Shown: piece by piece, positions 1 to 7,949 of the stretch
Layout of the letters: every line of letters begins with the position of its first letter
How positions within the stretch are numbered: position 1 is the first letter of the stretch
NCBI RefSeq assembly: GCF_025502585.1
Contig: NZ_CP106679.1
Span: 3,379,501-3,443,500, forward strand
DNA from: Reichenbachiella agarivorans
GTDB lineage: Bacteria; Bacteroidota; Bacteroidia; Cytophagales; Cyclobacteriaceae
Direction: 5' to 3'
DNA length: 64,000 nucleotides
Program-made: the position numbers and the translations under genes
Notes under the pieces: generated by a model
What the model saw: the letters and a program-made list of their open reading frames with translations, nothing else
What the model was told of the DNA's origin: nothing
Databases searched by the model: none

Positions 1-1
1 T

Positions 2-157
2 TTCATGCTTGATAATTGTGATAAGGGTTGTGTATCTGTTTTTGATTTTGTTATTGTAAAATTAACTAGATCCTCCATAGCAAATTATGTTCCACAAGTG
101 CGTACGGGTGAAAAAATAGTTGCAAATGGATGTCCATTCTTAATATTAGAAAAGTAG
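2..157 (+). CDS. Possible 3' end of a gene entering from the left edge
   Basis: One plus-strand frame stays open from the window edge to a TAG at 155-157, about 51 codons (ending in ANGCPFLILEK). I do not recognise the product. In DNA this AT-rich an open stretch of that length could arise by chance, and no ribosome binding site or motif supports it. It would have to be the C-terminus of a protein that begins outside the window. A Met codon lies at position 5, but nothing marks it as a start. Confidence 0.25.
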   Translation, partial: FMLDNCDKGCVSVFDFVIVKLTRSSIANYVPQVRTGEKIVANGCPFLILEK

Positions 158-280
158 TCTCATTTTGGGAGAATAGCTAGACCCATTGCATGAGATGATC
201 ATACTTATTCATGACTGGCAAACAAACAGTAAAATCTAGATTGTAGGTAGACATTGAGTCTTGGGTAGGGGGATCACCCG

Positions 281-305
281 CTAGGGGAGGAAAGGAGAGG
301 GGTTA
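281..305 (+). repeat. Purine-rich 25-bp element, copy 1
   Basis: A G/A-rich stretch (CTAGGGGAGGAAAGGAGAGG and the next five bases) matches the minus strand of 28340-28364 at 21 of 25 positions by my count. Both copies lie about 430-445 bp upstream of a copy of the 45-residue gene and in the same orientation relative to it. The sequence between element and gene is not otherwise alignable by eye. It may be a dispersed intergenic repeat; its role is unknown. Confidence 0.45.
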
Positions 306-325
306 TCTATCTCATAAAAAGGAAG

Positions 326-538
326 TTACAATTTTCTTCTTTCTGCACGAAGCAATTCTGTTTTGTAAAAAGTCCAGCCTTTGATTTCGAAAGAATCTCC
401 CACTTGCAGTCCTTTTGCCTTGGTTTGTAGCAGGTGTTGATAAGATACGCCTGCATAATCGGCAGCACCCTTGAGTGTCGATGCAGTTTTGATATCACCT
501 TCTTTGATGACCGTAAATATATGTTTGGGAGCACTCAT
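326..538 (-). CDS. Small HTH-like protein, unknown function
   Basis: A 70-residue protein starting MSAPKHIFTVIKEGD. The segment around residues 14-32 (KTASTLKGAADYAGVSYQHL) resembles a helix-turn-helix in which a residue pattern like A-A-x-x-A-G-V-S begins the recognition part, as in small MerR/excisionase-type or homing-endonuclease-associated HTH proteins. The remainder (VGDSFEIKGWTFYKTELLR) could be a short beta hairpin followed by a basic tail. I chose the Met at 538 because a residue run typical of an N-terminus begins there; a start ten codons upstream (568) is also possible. It is divergent from the 45-residue gene at 736 with about 200 bp between them. Function is inferred only from the HTH-like pattern. 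Confidence 0.55.
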   Translation of the reverse strand: MSAPKHIFTVIKEGDIKTASTLKGAADYAGVSYQHLLQTKAKGLQVGDSFEIKGWTFYKTELLRAERRKL

Positions 539-659
539 AATTGTCTGAAAACCCTGATTCAAACGCAAAGACCGTCAATTTATCTCAATTCGACAAGAAA
601 ACTATATGTTTTAGAGCCAATGAATTAAGTGTATGTATAAACTTTCTTGTCAAAAACAT

Positions 660-710
660 TATTAATAAGTACTTAAATATAAAGTTTTGTTTTATGTTTG
701 TCATGAGATT
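660..710 (+). promoter_or_regulatory. Conserved leader/promoter of small-protein gene, copy 1
   Basis: This roughly 50-bp block is nearly identical to the minus strand of 27931-27982, upstream of the second copy of the 45-residue gene. Shared blocks include TTAGTACTTA-like sequence, ATATAAAGTTT, TTTTATGTTTG and CATGAGATT. TATGTTTG at 693-700 fits the Bacteroidota -7 consensus TAnnTTTG; a clear -33 TTTG is not visible at the usual spacing. The start codon lies 36 bp further on. The conservation between copies, compared with the divergence of flanking DNA, argues for a functional promoter or leader. Confidence 0.6.
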
Positions 711-735
711 TAAAAAAGCATAAACACAAACAGCC

Positions 736-873
736 ATGAAAAGAGTACAGCAATTGAATCAAATCGAAGACATGATGAGACTGATCGAAAAGCTAAATGC
801 AGAATCTAGCAAACTGATCCAGACCAGTATTCAACTAGAAAATGAGGTAAATACAAGACTCACTAGAAAGTAA
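736..873 (+). CDS. 45-residue helical small protein, copy 1
   Basis: Encodes 45 residues starting MKRVQQLNQIEDMMRLIEKL and ending LTRK. Hydrophobic residues spaced three to four apart (V4, L7, I10, M13/14, I17, L20, L27, I32, L34, V38, L42) predict one or two amphipathic helices; there is no signal peptide or membrane segment. A second copy at 27759-27896 differs by only two residues (K19R, N39S), although about 22 bases differ. That pattern shows selection on the protein sequence, so the gene is very likely real despite its size. It has its own conserved leader and a strong terminator immediately downstream, so it is probably monocistronic. Function unknown; a small protein-binding or coiled-coil adaptor is possible. 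Confidence 0.8.
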   Translation: MKRVQQLNQIEDMMRLIEKLNAESSKLIQTSIQLENEVNTRLTRK

Positions 874-890
874 TCGTCCCAATGGAATAG

Positions 891-932
891 AAAAGAGGTT
901 GTCTCATACTTTTGAGACAACCTCTTTTTTTT
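891..932 (+). terminator. Rho-independent terminator of small-protein gene, copy 1
   Basis: The arms AAAAGAGGTTGTCTCA (891-906) and TGAGACAACCTCTTTT (913-928) form a perfect 16-bp stem with a six-base loop, followed by further T residues. It begins 18 bp after the small gene's stop codon. Confidence 0.9.
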
Positions 933-1124
933 GATAGTTTGATATGCGGATGCTGGTAGGAATCATTGAAATTCTCTCTCAAATGAGACAGGAAACCAGT
1001 AAATGTCATGCATCCCGCAATAGCACGCGTAACCTCTACAACTATCCAAAACACACCTTGTAGACTTGTTGTGGATAATTAACTTCCGCTACAAAATAGT
1101 TTGATTATCAGATGTTTATTCGTC

Positions 1125-2495
1125 CTATGATGAAATTTCCGATCTCCTTTTTTTCAAATATCCCAATATGATTCGGGTAGTGTCTGGGTCGTTGGACTTG
1201 GGCTGGATGTAGGTGTCGTACCCATTATAGTTGATGTTTTGATCCGCAAGAGGGACGTATCCGTAGCCTTGGTATTCACCTTGTTTGATCTGAATAATTG
1301 CGATTTCGTCTGAGTTACGACCGACTTCTTCGATGAAAAAATCTTCTTTTCTGAGGATGAGGTCATTGATCAGTGTTTCGACACGGGCATTGTAGTCTGC
1401 GACGGATTCTCGGTCTGCACATACGCCTTTGCACTTTTTGATTTTAGAGGCAAAGCAACTGCCTTGGGTCTTCTCCAGACCGCAGTATTTGGGGCAGAGG
1501 ATGTAAGACTCCACGGCACTCTCTAGGAACTTGGTGGCTCTGGCCAGTCCTACAAAGGTGGTCAAGGCCATGCTTCCAGCCTGTATTTTGGCGATGTTGA
1601 GTTGCAGGATACCCAGTTGATTTTCATAAGCATAAAGGCCGTGGGTAGCTTTGGTTTGCTTGAGTGCATGGTTGAATTTGGGTTGGTGTTTTTTGATCTC
1701 GTCTGACTCCAAGAGCAACGCGATCAATTCACTACCTGTCAATACATACTGTATATCCGCGGTAGCTTCAAAGAGGTTTCTTTCCTTTCGACTCTTGTCA
1801 TTGAAGTGAGAGAGTAGACGCTGTCTGATGTTTTTGGCTTTGCCTATGTACACCAGTGTCTGTGATGCATCGTAGATGTAATAGACACCAGTTGCCTGTG
1901 GCAAGCTGCGATAGACCTCTCGATCCAGCATCGGAGGAATTTTGGGTAGATTGGCAATACCTTCCAGACTAAATTCTTCGATACCCATGTCGTCTGCCTT
2001 TTTGAAGAGGATGTCAAGTAGCTTAACTGTTGCTTCGGCATCACCAAAGGCGCGGTGGCGACCTTGGATAGAGATACCTAGATCGCTGCATAATTTGCCC
2101 AAACTATAAGAAGCGTGTCCTGGTAGTAGTTTTCTTGATAGTTTGACTGTACAAAGCTGTTTACGCTCAAATTCTCCTCCCAAACTGGCAAATTCACTAC
2201 GTAAGACACCATAGTCAAAAGCCACATTGTGAGCAACGAAGATGCGCCCTTCGGTCATTTCATAGACTTTTCTAGCGATCTCATAGAACTTCGGAGAGTG
2301 CATTACCATCTCATCATGGATGCCCGTGAGCTGTGTAATCGAGTAGGGGATGGAGGTTTCGGGATTGACCAATGTCTGGTATTGATCGATCACTTGTTGC
2401 CCATCGTGGACTATGATGGCGATTTCGGTGACTTTTTGCCCAAGTCCACTGCGTCCTGTGGTTTCAATATCGATGATGGCATATTCTTGAGGCAT
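1125..2495 (-). CDS. DnaQ-like 3'-5' exonuclease fused to GIY-YIG nuclease domain
   Basis: A 456-residue two-domain nuclease. Residues about 3-165 form a DEDDh exonuclease as in the epsilon subunit of DNA polymerase III: IIDIETTG carries the first acidic pair, AHNVAFDYGVL the second motif, and HRAFGDAEATVKLL the His-x4-Asp motif. Residues about 200-280 form a GIY-YIG domain like the N-terminus of UvrC or Cho (TGVYYIYD, VYIGKAKNIRQRL). The C-terminal part contains a Cys cluster (CPKYCGLEK, CFASKIKKCKGVC) that may bind a metal. UvrC/Cho cut damaged DNA during excision repair, and the exonuclease could trim from such a cut. The DnaQ-Cho fusion is known from actinobacteria and Bacteroidota. I took the ATG at 2495 over an upstream TTG at 2504. 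The gene stands alone. Confidence 0.88.
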   Translation of the reverse strand: MPQEYAIIDIETTGRSGLGQKVTEIAIIVHDGQQVIDQYQTLVNPETSIPYSITQLTGIHDEMVMHSPKFYEIARKVYEMTEGRIFVAHNVAFDYGVLRSEFASLGGEFERKQLCTVKLSRKLLPGHASYSLGKLCSDLGISIQGRHRAFGDAEATVKLLDILFKKADDMGIEEFSLEGIANLPKIPPMLDREVYRSLPQATGVYYIYDASQTLVYIGKAKNIRQRLLSHFNDKSRKERNLFEATADIQYVLTGSELIALLLESDEIKKHQPKFNHALKQTKATHGLYAYENQLGILQLNIAKIQAGSMALTTFVGLARATKFLESAVESYILCPKYCGLEKTQGSCFASKIKKCKGVCADRESVADYNARVETLINDLILRKEDFFIEEVGRNSDEIAIIQIKQGEYQGYGYVPLADQNINYNGYDTYIQPKSNDPDTTRIILGYLKKRRSEISS

Positions 2496-2593
2496 GGACG
2501 CCAAAGATAGAGATGCTTTTCAAAAACCAACTATGAGATAGGCCTTGCCCTGACAATTTATACTAATTTTGATCTCTACATAAATGCACAAGT

Positions 2594-3118
2594 ATGGACA
2601 TTCACGCAATGGTTGCGAAAATCTCAGGAGAACTGAGCGACAAAGCATATGAAGTATCAGACTCTCTGGCCAGAATAGGCTCAGAAGAAGTTCTGCAAGC
2701 GATGATAGTCCTCTTGAAAAACCCCAATCCTGAGTCTCGTTATTTGGCAGCTAGAACCATGGCACATATGACCAACAATGCCGCAGGTTTGGCTCCTCTG
2801 ATGGATGCCATTCAGGACAAAGAAAATAGCAGCCAACAAGGAGAGTTGCTTGCCGAGCTCGAAGGGTTTGATGTAAGTGACTACTATGTGGAGTTGTTTA
2901 AATACTACTTGTTTGGTGGATTCAAAGTATCTATGATTGCCAAGGATTTGTTGGATCACAAGGATTTTGACATCACAGCACGAGTCATCAAAAAAGCCAC
3001 CAAGCATTGGAATCACTATACCAACAATGTGAAGCATGACGAGTTGTTTACACTCAAAAAGAGGGAGGTGGAAGAGATTCTTGCTGATCTTCAGGCGTTT
3101 GTATCTGATGAGTCTTAG
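2594..3118 (+). CDS. HEAT-repeat protein
   Basis: A 174-residue all-helical protein. Residues about 5-95 show HEAT-type helix pairs (VSDSLARIGSEEVLQAMIVL, PNPESRYLAARTMAHM, AGLAPLMDAIQDKENSS), where an N-terminal cap residue precedes an A/L-rich helix. The rest is helical but less regular. There is no signal peptide, so it should be cytoplasmic. HEAT proteins usually act as protein-binding scaffolds, and no specific partner can be inferred. It is divergent from the nuclease upstream, with about 98 bp between the two starts. A similar-sized HEAT-like protein is at 23735-24256, but the two do not look like close paralogues. Confidence 0.75.
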   Translation: MDIHAMVAKISGELSDKAYEVSDSLARIGSEEVLQAMIVLLKNPNPESRYLAARTMAHMTNNAAGLAPLMDAIQDKENSSQQGELLAELEGFDVSDYYVELFKYYLFGGFKVSMIAKDLLDHKDFDITARVIKKATKHWNHYTNNVKHDELFTLKKREVEEILADLQAFVSDES

Positions 3119-3380
3119 CATTTAATGAATGTTTCATATTCTCTCTTATAAATGGAGAGGGAAATCTAAAAATAGCATCGGTACAAATGAGATGGTTGAT
3201 GTTGAGATCTTTGGCATTTCATCTCAAATCATCTTGATAGAGGGACTCTCCGATTGAATCAAAATAGAGCCGTCTATGGATACATGTATATTGGTGGCAA
3301 TAATTTCTATTTTCTTTGAGTTCAGAATCACAGCAACTAAGCCATCGAACGGTCATTTGGTATTTAATATGTCTCCAGCT

Positions 3381-5615
3381 ATGAAACAATCAACCCTTTT
3401 AGTTATTATCCTTTGTCTTTTTTTCATTTCTGGGCATGCTCAGGATAGGTTGTTGAGTGGTATAGTTCGTGATGCACAAGGCAGAGCACTGCCAGGTGCA
3501 ACAGTTCAGAGTCAATCTGGTTTAGGAGTGGTTACTGATAGTTTTGGCAAGTTTGCAATGAAAGTGAGTGCTGATACAATACTTCTGCATGTTACTTATG
3601 TGGGCTATGCTGCCCAGCAAATAGCAGTAAGAGACATCCAAGTGCCTTTGGTGATTCAAATGAAGGAAGGCAGTATCAGCTTATCCAATGTGGTCATTAC
3701 ACCTGATGATACTGAGATTATTCATAGTCTCTCAAAATATGATTTGTCAGTCAGACCTATCAATTCCTCGCAAGAGATTCTGCGCTATATACCAGGTTTG
3801 TTCATCGCACAGCATGCAGGTGGCGGCAAGGCAGAGCAAATATTCCTCAGAGGCTTTGACATAGATCACGGGACGGATATTTCTATATCAGTAGATGGCA
3901 TGGCTGTCAATATGCCATCTCATGCTCATGGACAGGGTTATTCTGACTTGCATTTTTTGATCCCTGAGACAATCGAAAGGGTAGATTTCAACAAAGGTCC
4001 TCATGATGCGGAGTATGGAGATTTTACCACGGCAGGTTATGTTTCGTTCAAAACCAAGGATCACACAGATAAGAATTTGATCAAACTCGAAGTGGGACAG
4101 TATGGTACATTTAGAACAGTAGGTATGTTCAATTTGCTAGGAAACACGCGTACTGACCGCAGAGATCAATTGTTCGTCGCAGGCGAATTGTTTGGTTCTG
4201 ATGGTTATTTTGAGAGCAAGCAGGGATTTCGTAGGTACAATGGGATGGCCAAATACTCTAATGAATTCGATGAAAAGACTCGATTTACAGCGACAGTTTC
4301 TACCTTTTACAGTCAATGGTCAGCATCTGGTCAGATTCCTGTCCGAGCTGTGGAAAGTGGTCAAATCTCTCGCTTTGGATCTATTGATCCCACAGAGGGA
4401 GGTAGAACCTCTAGGAGCAACCTCAATCTCCAATTGGTGCAGGACTTGGGTACTGCGACACTCAGCAATCAGTTGTATTACAGTCATTATCAGTTTCATC
4501 TAGTGTCCAATTTCACCTTTTTTCTCAATGATCCTATCAATGGCGATCAAATCACTCAAAGTGAAGCCAGAGATATATTGGGATACAAGGGGGAATACCA
4601 GCGGCATGATTACCTAGGTAGTGTCAAACTGGAATCCAAATTGGGCGCAACCATGCGCTACGATTGGGTCGATGATATCCGACTGTCTCACACCAAAGAC
4701 CGTAAAGAAGTCTTGTCAGATATGGCAAGAGGAGATGTCAAGCAAGGCAATGCAGGTGTATATTTAGGAGAGTCCTTTACGCTCTTGCCACAACTGGTTT
4801 TGGATGCAGAAATCAGGTATGATCATTTGTTTTTTGACTATAACAATCGACTGGATCAAACTCACCAATCTGAGGACAAAGGAATATGGAGTCCCAAAGC
4901 AAGACTCAACTATCAAGCAGGTCGAAATTTGAGTTTCTTCATGAAGGCAGGTTCAGGTTTCCACTCCAATGATACCCGTGTCGTGGTGGCGCAAAATGGC
5001 CAAGAAATATTGCCCAAGGCATATGGACAAGATATAGGGGTATTCTTCAAACCTGCACCTTGGTTGGCGATGAATGTGACGCTATGGAATTTGGATTTGG
5101 ATCAGGAGTTTGTCTACGTAGGAGATGAGGGAATTGTCGAAGCAGGAGGGGAAACCAACCGAAAGGGCTTGGACCTCTCAGTCAGAGCAGAGCTCACCTC
5201 TTGGTTGTTTGCAGACCTAGACATGACCTATACCAAAGCGCGATCAGTCGATGAACCAGAAGAGGCGCAATTCATCCCACTAGCACCTGTTTTTACCAGT
5301 ATAGGCGGGTTGAGCTTTGATTCTAAGACTGGCTGGACAGGGAGTGTGAGATACCGCTACCTAGGTGATCGTGCAGCCAATGAAGACAACAGTGTAGTAG
5401 CTGAGGGTTATTTCGTGATGGATGCTATGATCAATTATACACGTCCTAGATACCAGATCAGCATGACTGTGGAAAACCTACTCAACCAAGAATGGAAGGA
5501 AGCCCAATTTCTCACCGAATCACGTCTAGAGACAGAGCCTCAACCAGTCGAAGAAATCCATTTTACACCTGGCACCCCATTTTTTGCCAAAGCGGGTTTT
5601 ACCATTTTCTTTTAA
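3381..5615 (+). CDS. TonB-dependent outer-membrane receptor
   Basis: A roughly 744-residue outer-membrane receptor. The signal peptide is MKQSTLLVIILCLFFISGHAQ. A carboxypeptidase-regulatory-like domain follows (LSGIVRDAQGRALPGATV, VTYVGYAAQQI), then the plug domain (SSQEILRYIPGLFIAQHAGG, IFLRGFDIDHGTDISISVDG) and a beta barrel ending in a terminal Phe (KAGFTIFF), as outer-membrane proteins do. The HAHGQGYSDLHFLIPE motif in the plug defines a subgroup whose substrate I cannot name; metal chelates are possible. I used the ATG at 3381, directly before the signal peptide; 3369 and 3276 are alternatives that would spoil it. No SusD partner is adjacent, so this is not a typical glycan-uptake locus. 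Confidence 0.9.
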   Translation: MKQSTLLVIILCLFFISGHAQDRLLSGIVRDAQGRALPGATVQSQSGLGVVTDSFGKFAMKVSADTILLHVTYVGYAAQQIAVRDIQVPLVIQMKEGSISLSNVVITPDDTEIIHSLSKYDLSVRPINSSQEILRYIPGLFIAQHAGGGKAEQIFLRGFDIDHGTDISISVDGMAVNMPSHAHGQGYSDLHFLIPETIERVDFNKGPHDAEYGDFTTAGYVSFKTKDHTDKNLIKLEVGQYGTFRTVGMFNLLGNTRTDRRDQLFVAGELFGSDGYFESKQGFRRYNGMAKYSNEFDEKTRFTATVSTFYSQWSASGQIPVRAVESGQISRFGSIDPTEGGRTSRSNLNLQLVQDLGTATLSNQLYYSHYQFHLVSNFTFFLNDPINGDQITQSEARDILGYKGEYQRHDYLGSVKLESKLGATMRYDWVDDIRLSHTKDRKEVLSDMARGDVKQGNAGVYLGESFTLLPQLVLDAEIRYDHLFFDYNNRLDQTHQSEDKGIWSPKARLNYQAGRNLSFFMKAGSGFHSNDTRVVVAQNGQEILPKAYGQDIGVFFKPAPWLAMNVTLWNLDLDQEFVYVGDEGIVEAGGETNRKGLDLSVRAELTSWLFADLDMTYTKARSVDEPEEAQFIPLAPVFTSIGGLSFDSKTGWTGSVRYRYLGDRAANEDNSVVAEGYFVMDAMINYTRPRYQISMTVENLLNQEWKEAQFLTESRLETEPQPVEEIHFTPGTPFFAKAGFTIFF

Positions 5616-5901
5616 TGTCAGAGAAATCTCCTCTTCCTTGAGATATTTTATGGTGGAAACATCTACTTAGTAGGGTGGATCTGTGCTTGCTAGGCAACCA
5701 AAATATATGCAGTATGGAAGATTCAGAATCATCTGGATGGTGAGTCATGTTGAAAACACTTCATTCTCATTGCGTTGCGCCAAACGAGCATGGGAAAGCT
5801 AAATATGATGGGATAGAATTTACTCAACCAATATGTCATATGCTTGCTTGCTTAGCAAAATCAAGATTATATTCACGATTTGATAGGAACAAGTACATGA
5901 C

Positions 5902-7116
5902 ATGAGTTTGACATTTGACAAAGATTACATCACGGCGCAGACCTTAGATGCGTTTCGTTTGCAGACAGATCCTTTGGCCGACGACACGGTCCGCAAGATC
6001 ATTGACTCAGGCTTTGAGTCGCAAATCAACCAGATATTTATGGTCTTGGTTCAAAATGATAGCTTTGATCAAGACACTTTCTCTGGGCTGGATGCATCAT
6101 TAGCGCTTACGCTCAACGATTATTTTCGCAGCACCAATCATTTGCCCGAATGGGCGAATATGGATCAAATACTAGAAGGAGAGAGGGTATTTGGTGAGTT
6201 TGGGCCAGAGATATTCATGCTGCTCAACGTGAGTTCCTTACCGATGTGCTATACCTGTGCGAAGGGTGCCCAGGTGCTATTTGAAACGGGAAGACTGCTG
6301 ACACACAATCAGGACGTAGATCCATTGGCACGTCGACTGATGGAGACGGCACAGATGGTAGCCAATGTGTTGTCGCCTGGGGGATTGTTGCCCGACGGCA
6401 GAGGGCTCGTGACGATCCAAAAAGTTCGACTGATACATGCTTCTATCAGATATTTCCTCAAGAAGGAGCGCCATGGTCATGTTTGGGATGTAAAGACTTT
6501 GGGAGAACCAATCAATCAGGAAGACCTAGCGGGTACGTTGATGTCTTTTGGTCCTGTGATCTTGACTGGACTGAAGCGCCTCAAGGTAGAGCTGAGTGAT
6601 TCTGAAATTAAATCTTACATGCACTGTTGGAAGGTAGTGGGCTACCTGATGGGTATAGATGCGAAATTGCTGCCAGACTCCTACGAAGAGGGTTTTGATC
6701 TTGCTACCCGAATATTGAAGCATCAGGCCCAAGAATCCGAGGCAGGACAGGCACTGACTAGCTCATGCATCAGATTCATCAACCACATCATCCCCGTCAA
6801 CACTTTTGATGAAGTGCCAGCTTACCTGATGTCCTATTTTTTGAAAGATTTTTCGGAAGCCTCTGGAGTGAATTTGGCAAAATGCATAGGAGTAGATGAT
6901 CAACCAGACACCAAAGACAGGATCGTGCTGTCTATGGCGAAGTTTTTGGTGGGACATATCAGCGAAATCGCCCATTGGGATTTGATTCAAAAGATAGCGC
7001 CTCCCTTCAATCGTTTGATGCTGGAAGGCATCATTCGCTTTTACAATGGAGGAAAGAAAGTGCACTTCTTCATTCCTCCATCGCTGAAGAAAGATTGGAA
7101 ACTAGAAGATTGTTGA
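5902..7116 (+). CDS. Oxygenase of the MpaB / rubber-oxygenase (DUF2236) family
   Basis: A 404-residue protein with no signal peptide. It shows the pattern of the MpaB/latex-clearing-protein family: FGPEIFMLLNVSSLPMCYTC and AQVLFETGRL in the N-terminal half, RLIHASIRYFL in the middle (conserved His and Arg of the putative haem pocket), and MHCWKVVGYLMGIDAKLLPD near residue 240. The family includes haem-dependent rubber oxygenases and many uncharacterised members, so the substrate here is unknown. A TonB receptor lies upstream in the same orientation, but 286 bp away. The membrane protein at 7156 starts 39 bp downstream and is probably co-transcribed. Confidence 0.75.
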   Translation: MSLTFDKDYITAQTLDAFRLQTDPLADDTVRKIIDSGFESQINQIFMVLVQNDSFDQDTFSGLDASLALTLNDYFRSTNHLPEWANMDQILEGERVFGEFGPEIFMLLNVSSLPMCYTCAKGAQVLFETGRLLTHNQDVDPLARRLMETAQMVANVLSPGGLLPDGRGLVTIQKVRLIHASIRYFLKKERHGHVWDVKTLGEPINQEDLAGTLMSFGPVILTGLKRLKVELSDSEIKSYMHCWKVVGYLMGIDAKLLPDSYEEGFDLATRILKHQAQESEAGQALTSSCIRFINHIIPVNTFDEVPAYLMSYFLKDFSEASGVNLAKCIGVDDQPDTKDRIVLSMAKFLVGHISEIAHWDLIQKIAPPFNRLMLEGIIRFYNGGKKVHFFIPPSLKKDWKLEDC

Positions 7117-7155
7117 TCATATTTAGCGCATAGCGCCAAACTGAATAATAAACCT

Positions 7156-7836
7156 ATGAAAAACACTGAGGTAGTCGAGGGATTGGATTTCAAAACCACA
7201 AAGTATATTTTGGTATCATCCGCCGTATTGATTCTTTGGTCATTGGGAGCATCGATCATAGAAGCAGGTCCTGTTACAGCTAGTATCATCACCTATTCAC
7301 TCTATGGCTTTTATTGGTACTACGCCCTGAGCAAGAAGAACCCACTGATTCTCAAGTTGGTGATATTTGGGACCGTGGCAGGAGTTATGGAACTGGTGAC
7401 CGATCACTATTTGGTAGAGTGGATTGATAGTCTGGTGTATCCAAGCAAAGAATGGATGATATGGAGCTCTCCTGCCTACATGCCCTTTGCATGGTCCAAC
7501 GTGATCTTGCAGTTGGGGTTTATTGGCGTGTTGTTGACCCAGAAGACTAATCTTTGGAAAGCGTCGATTATTCTGGGTATAGCTGGAGGGATGTATATCC
7601 CATTGTACGAACACTTGGCCAAAGACGCAGGCTGGTGGTGGTACCATGACAACACGACGATGATATTGAATGCACCTGTCTATGTGATTATCTGTGAAGC
7701 TTTGATATCCTTGTCACTACCTCTGGTAATCTATTATGCCGAGCATCATAAGCCCACAAAGGCCGTTTTGCTTGGATTGGCAGAAGGTGTTTGGATTTTG
7801 ATCAGTGCTATTCTTGCCTTTACCATTGCACACTGA
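7156..7836 (+). CDS. Polytopic membrane protein, unknown function
   Basis: A 226-residue protein with about seven hydrophobic segments, beginning after a short soluble N-terminus (YILVSSAVLILWSLGASII onward). Charged and aromatic residues are conserved-looking inside the membrane region: GVMELVTDHYLVEW, YIPLYEHLAKDAGWWWYHDN and VIICEALI. A buried Glu/His/Asp pattern plus GWWWY followed by a Pro-containing helix recalls the layout of CruF/DUF422-type carotenoid-modifying membrane enzymes, but I cannot show homology. It follows the MpaB-family gene by 39 bp, so the pair may act together on a hydrophobic substrate; that is inference. Confidence 0.6.
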   Translation: MKNTEVVEGLDFKTTKYILVSSAVLILWSLGASIIEAGPVTASIITYSLYGFYWYYALSKKNPLILKLVIFGTVAGVMELVTDHYLVEWIDSLVYPSKEWMIWSSPAYMPFAWSNVILQLGFIGVLLTQKTNLWKASIILGIAGGMYIPLYEHLAKDAGWWWYHDNTTMILNAPVYVIICEALISLSLPLVIYYAEHHKPTKAVLLGLAEGVWILISAILAFTIAH

Positions 7837-7949
7837 GAACTGCTGGACTAGGAGAATCTTTATAATAATCACAAGTACTAACATAGAATTCCTATCTTAG
7901 GGAATAATAATAGATATATTAGAGTTGAGAAAAGATTAATTGATACTAA

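Noticed and set aside
2681-3121. Minus-strand frame opposite the HEAT protein
   Set aside because: The HEAT pattern on the plus strand is clear; this frame has no domain-like features.
3381-5615. SusC-type glycan importer
   Set aside because: No SusD is adjacent, and the length (about 744 residues) and plug motifs do not match SusC.
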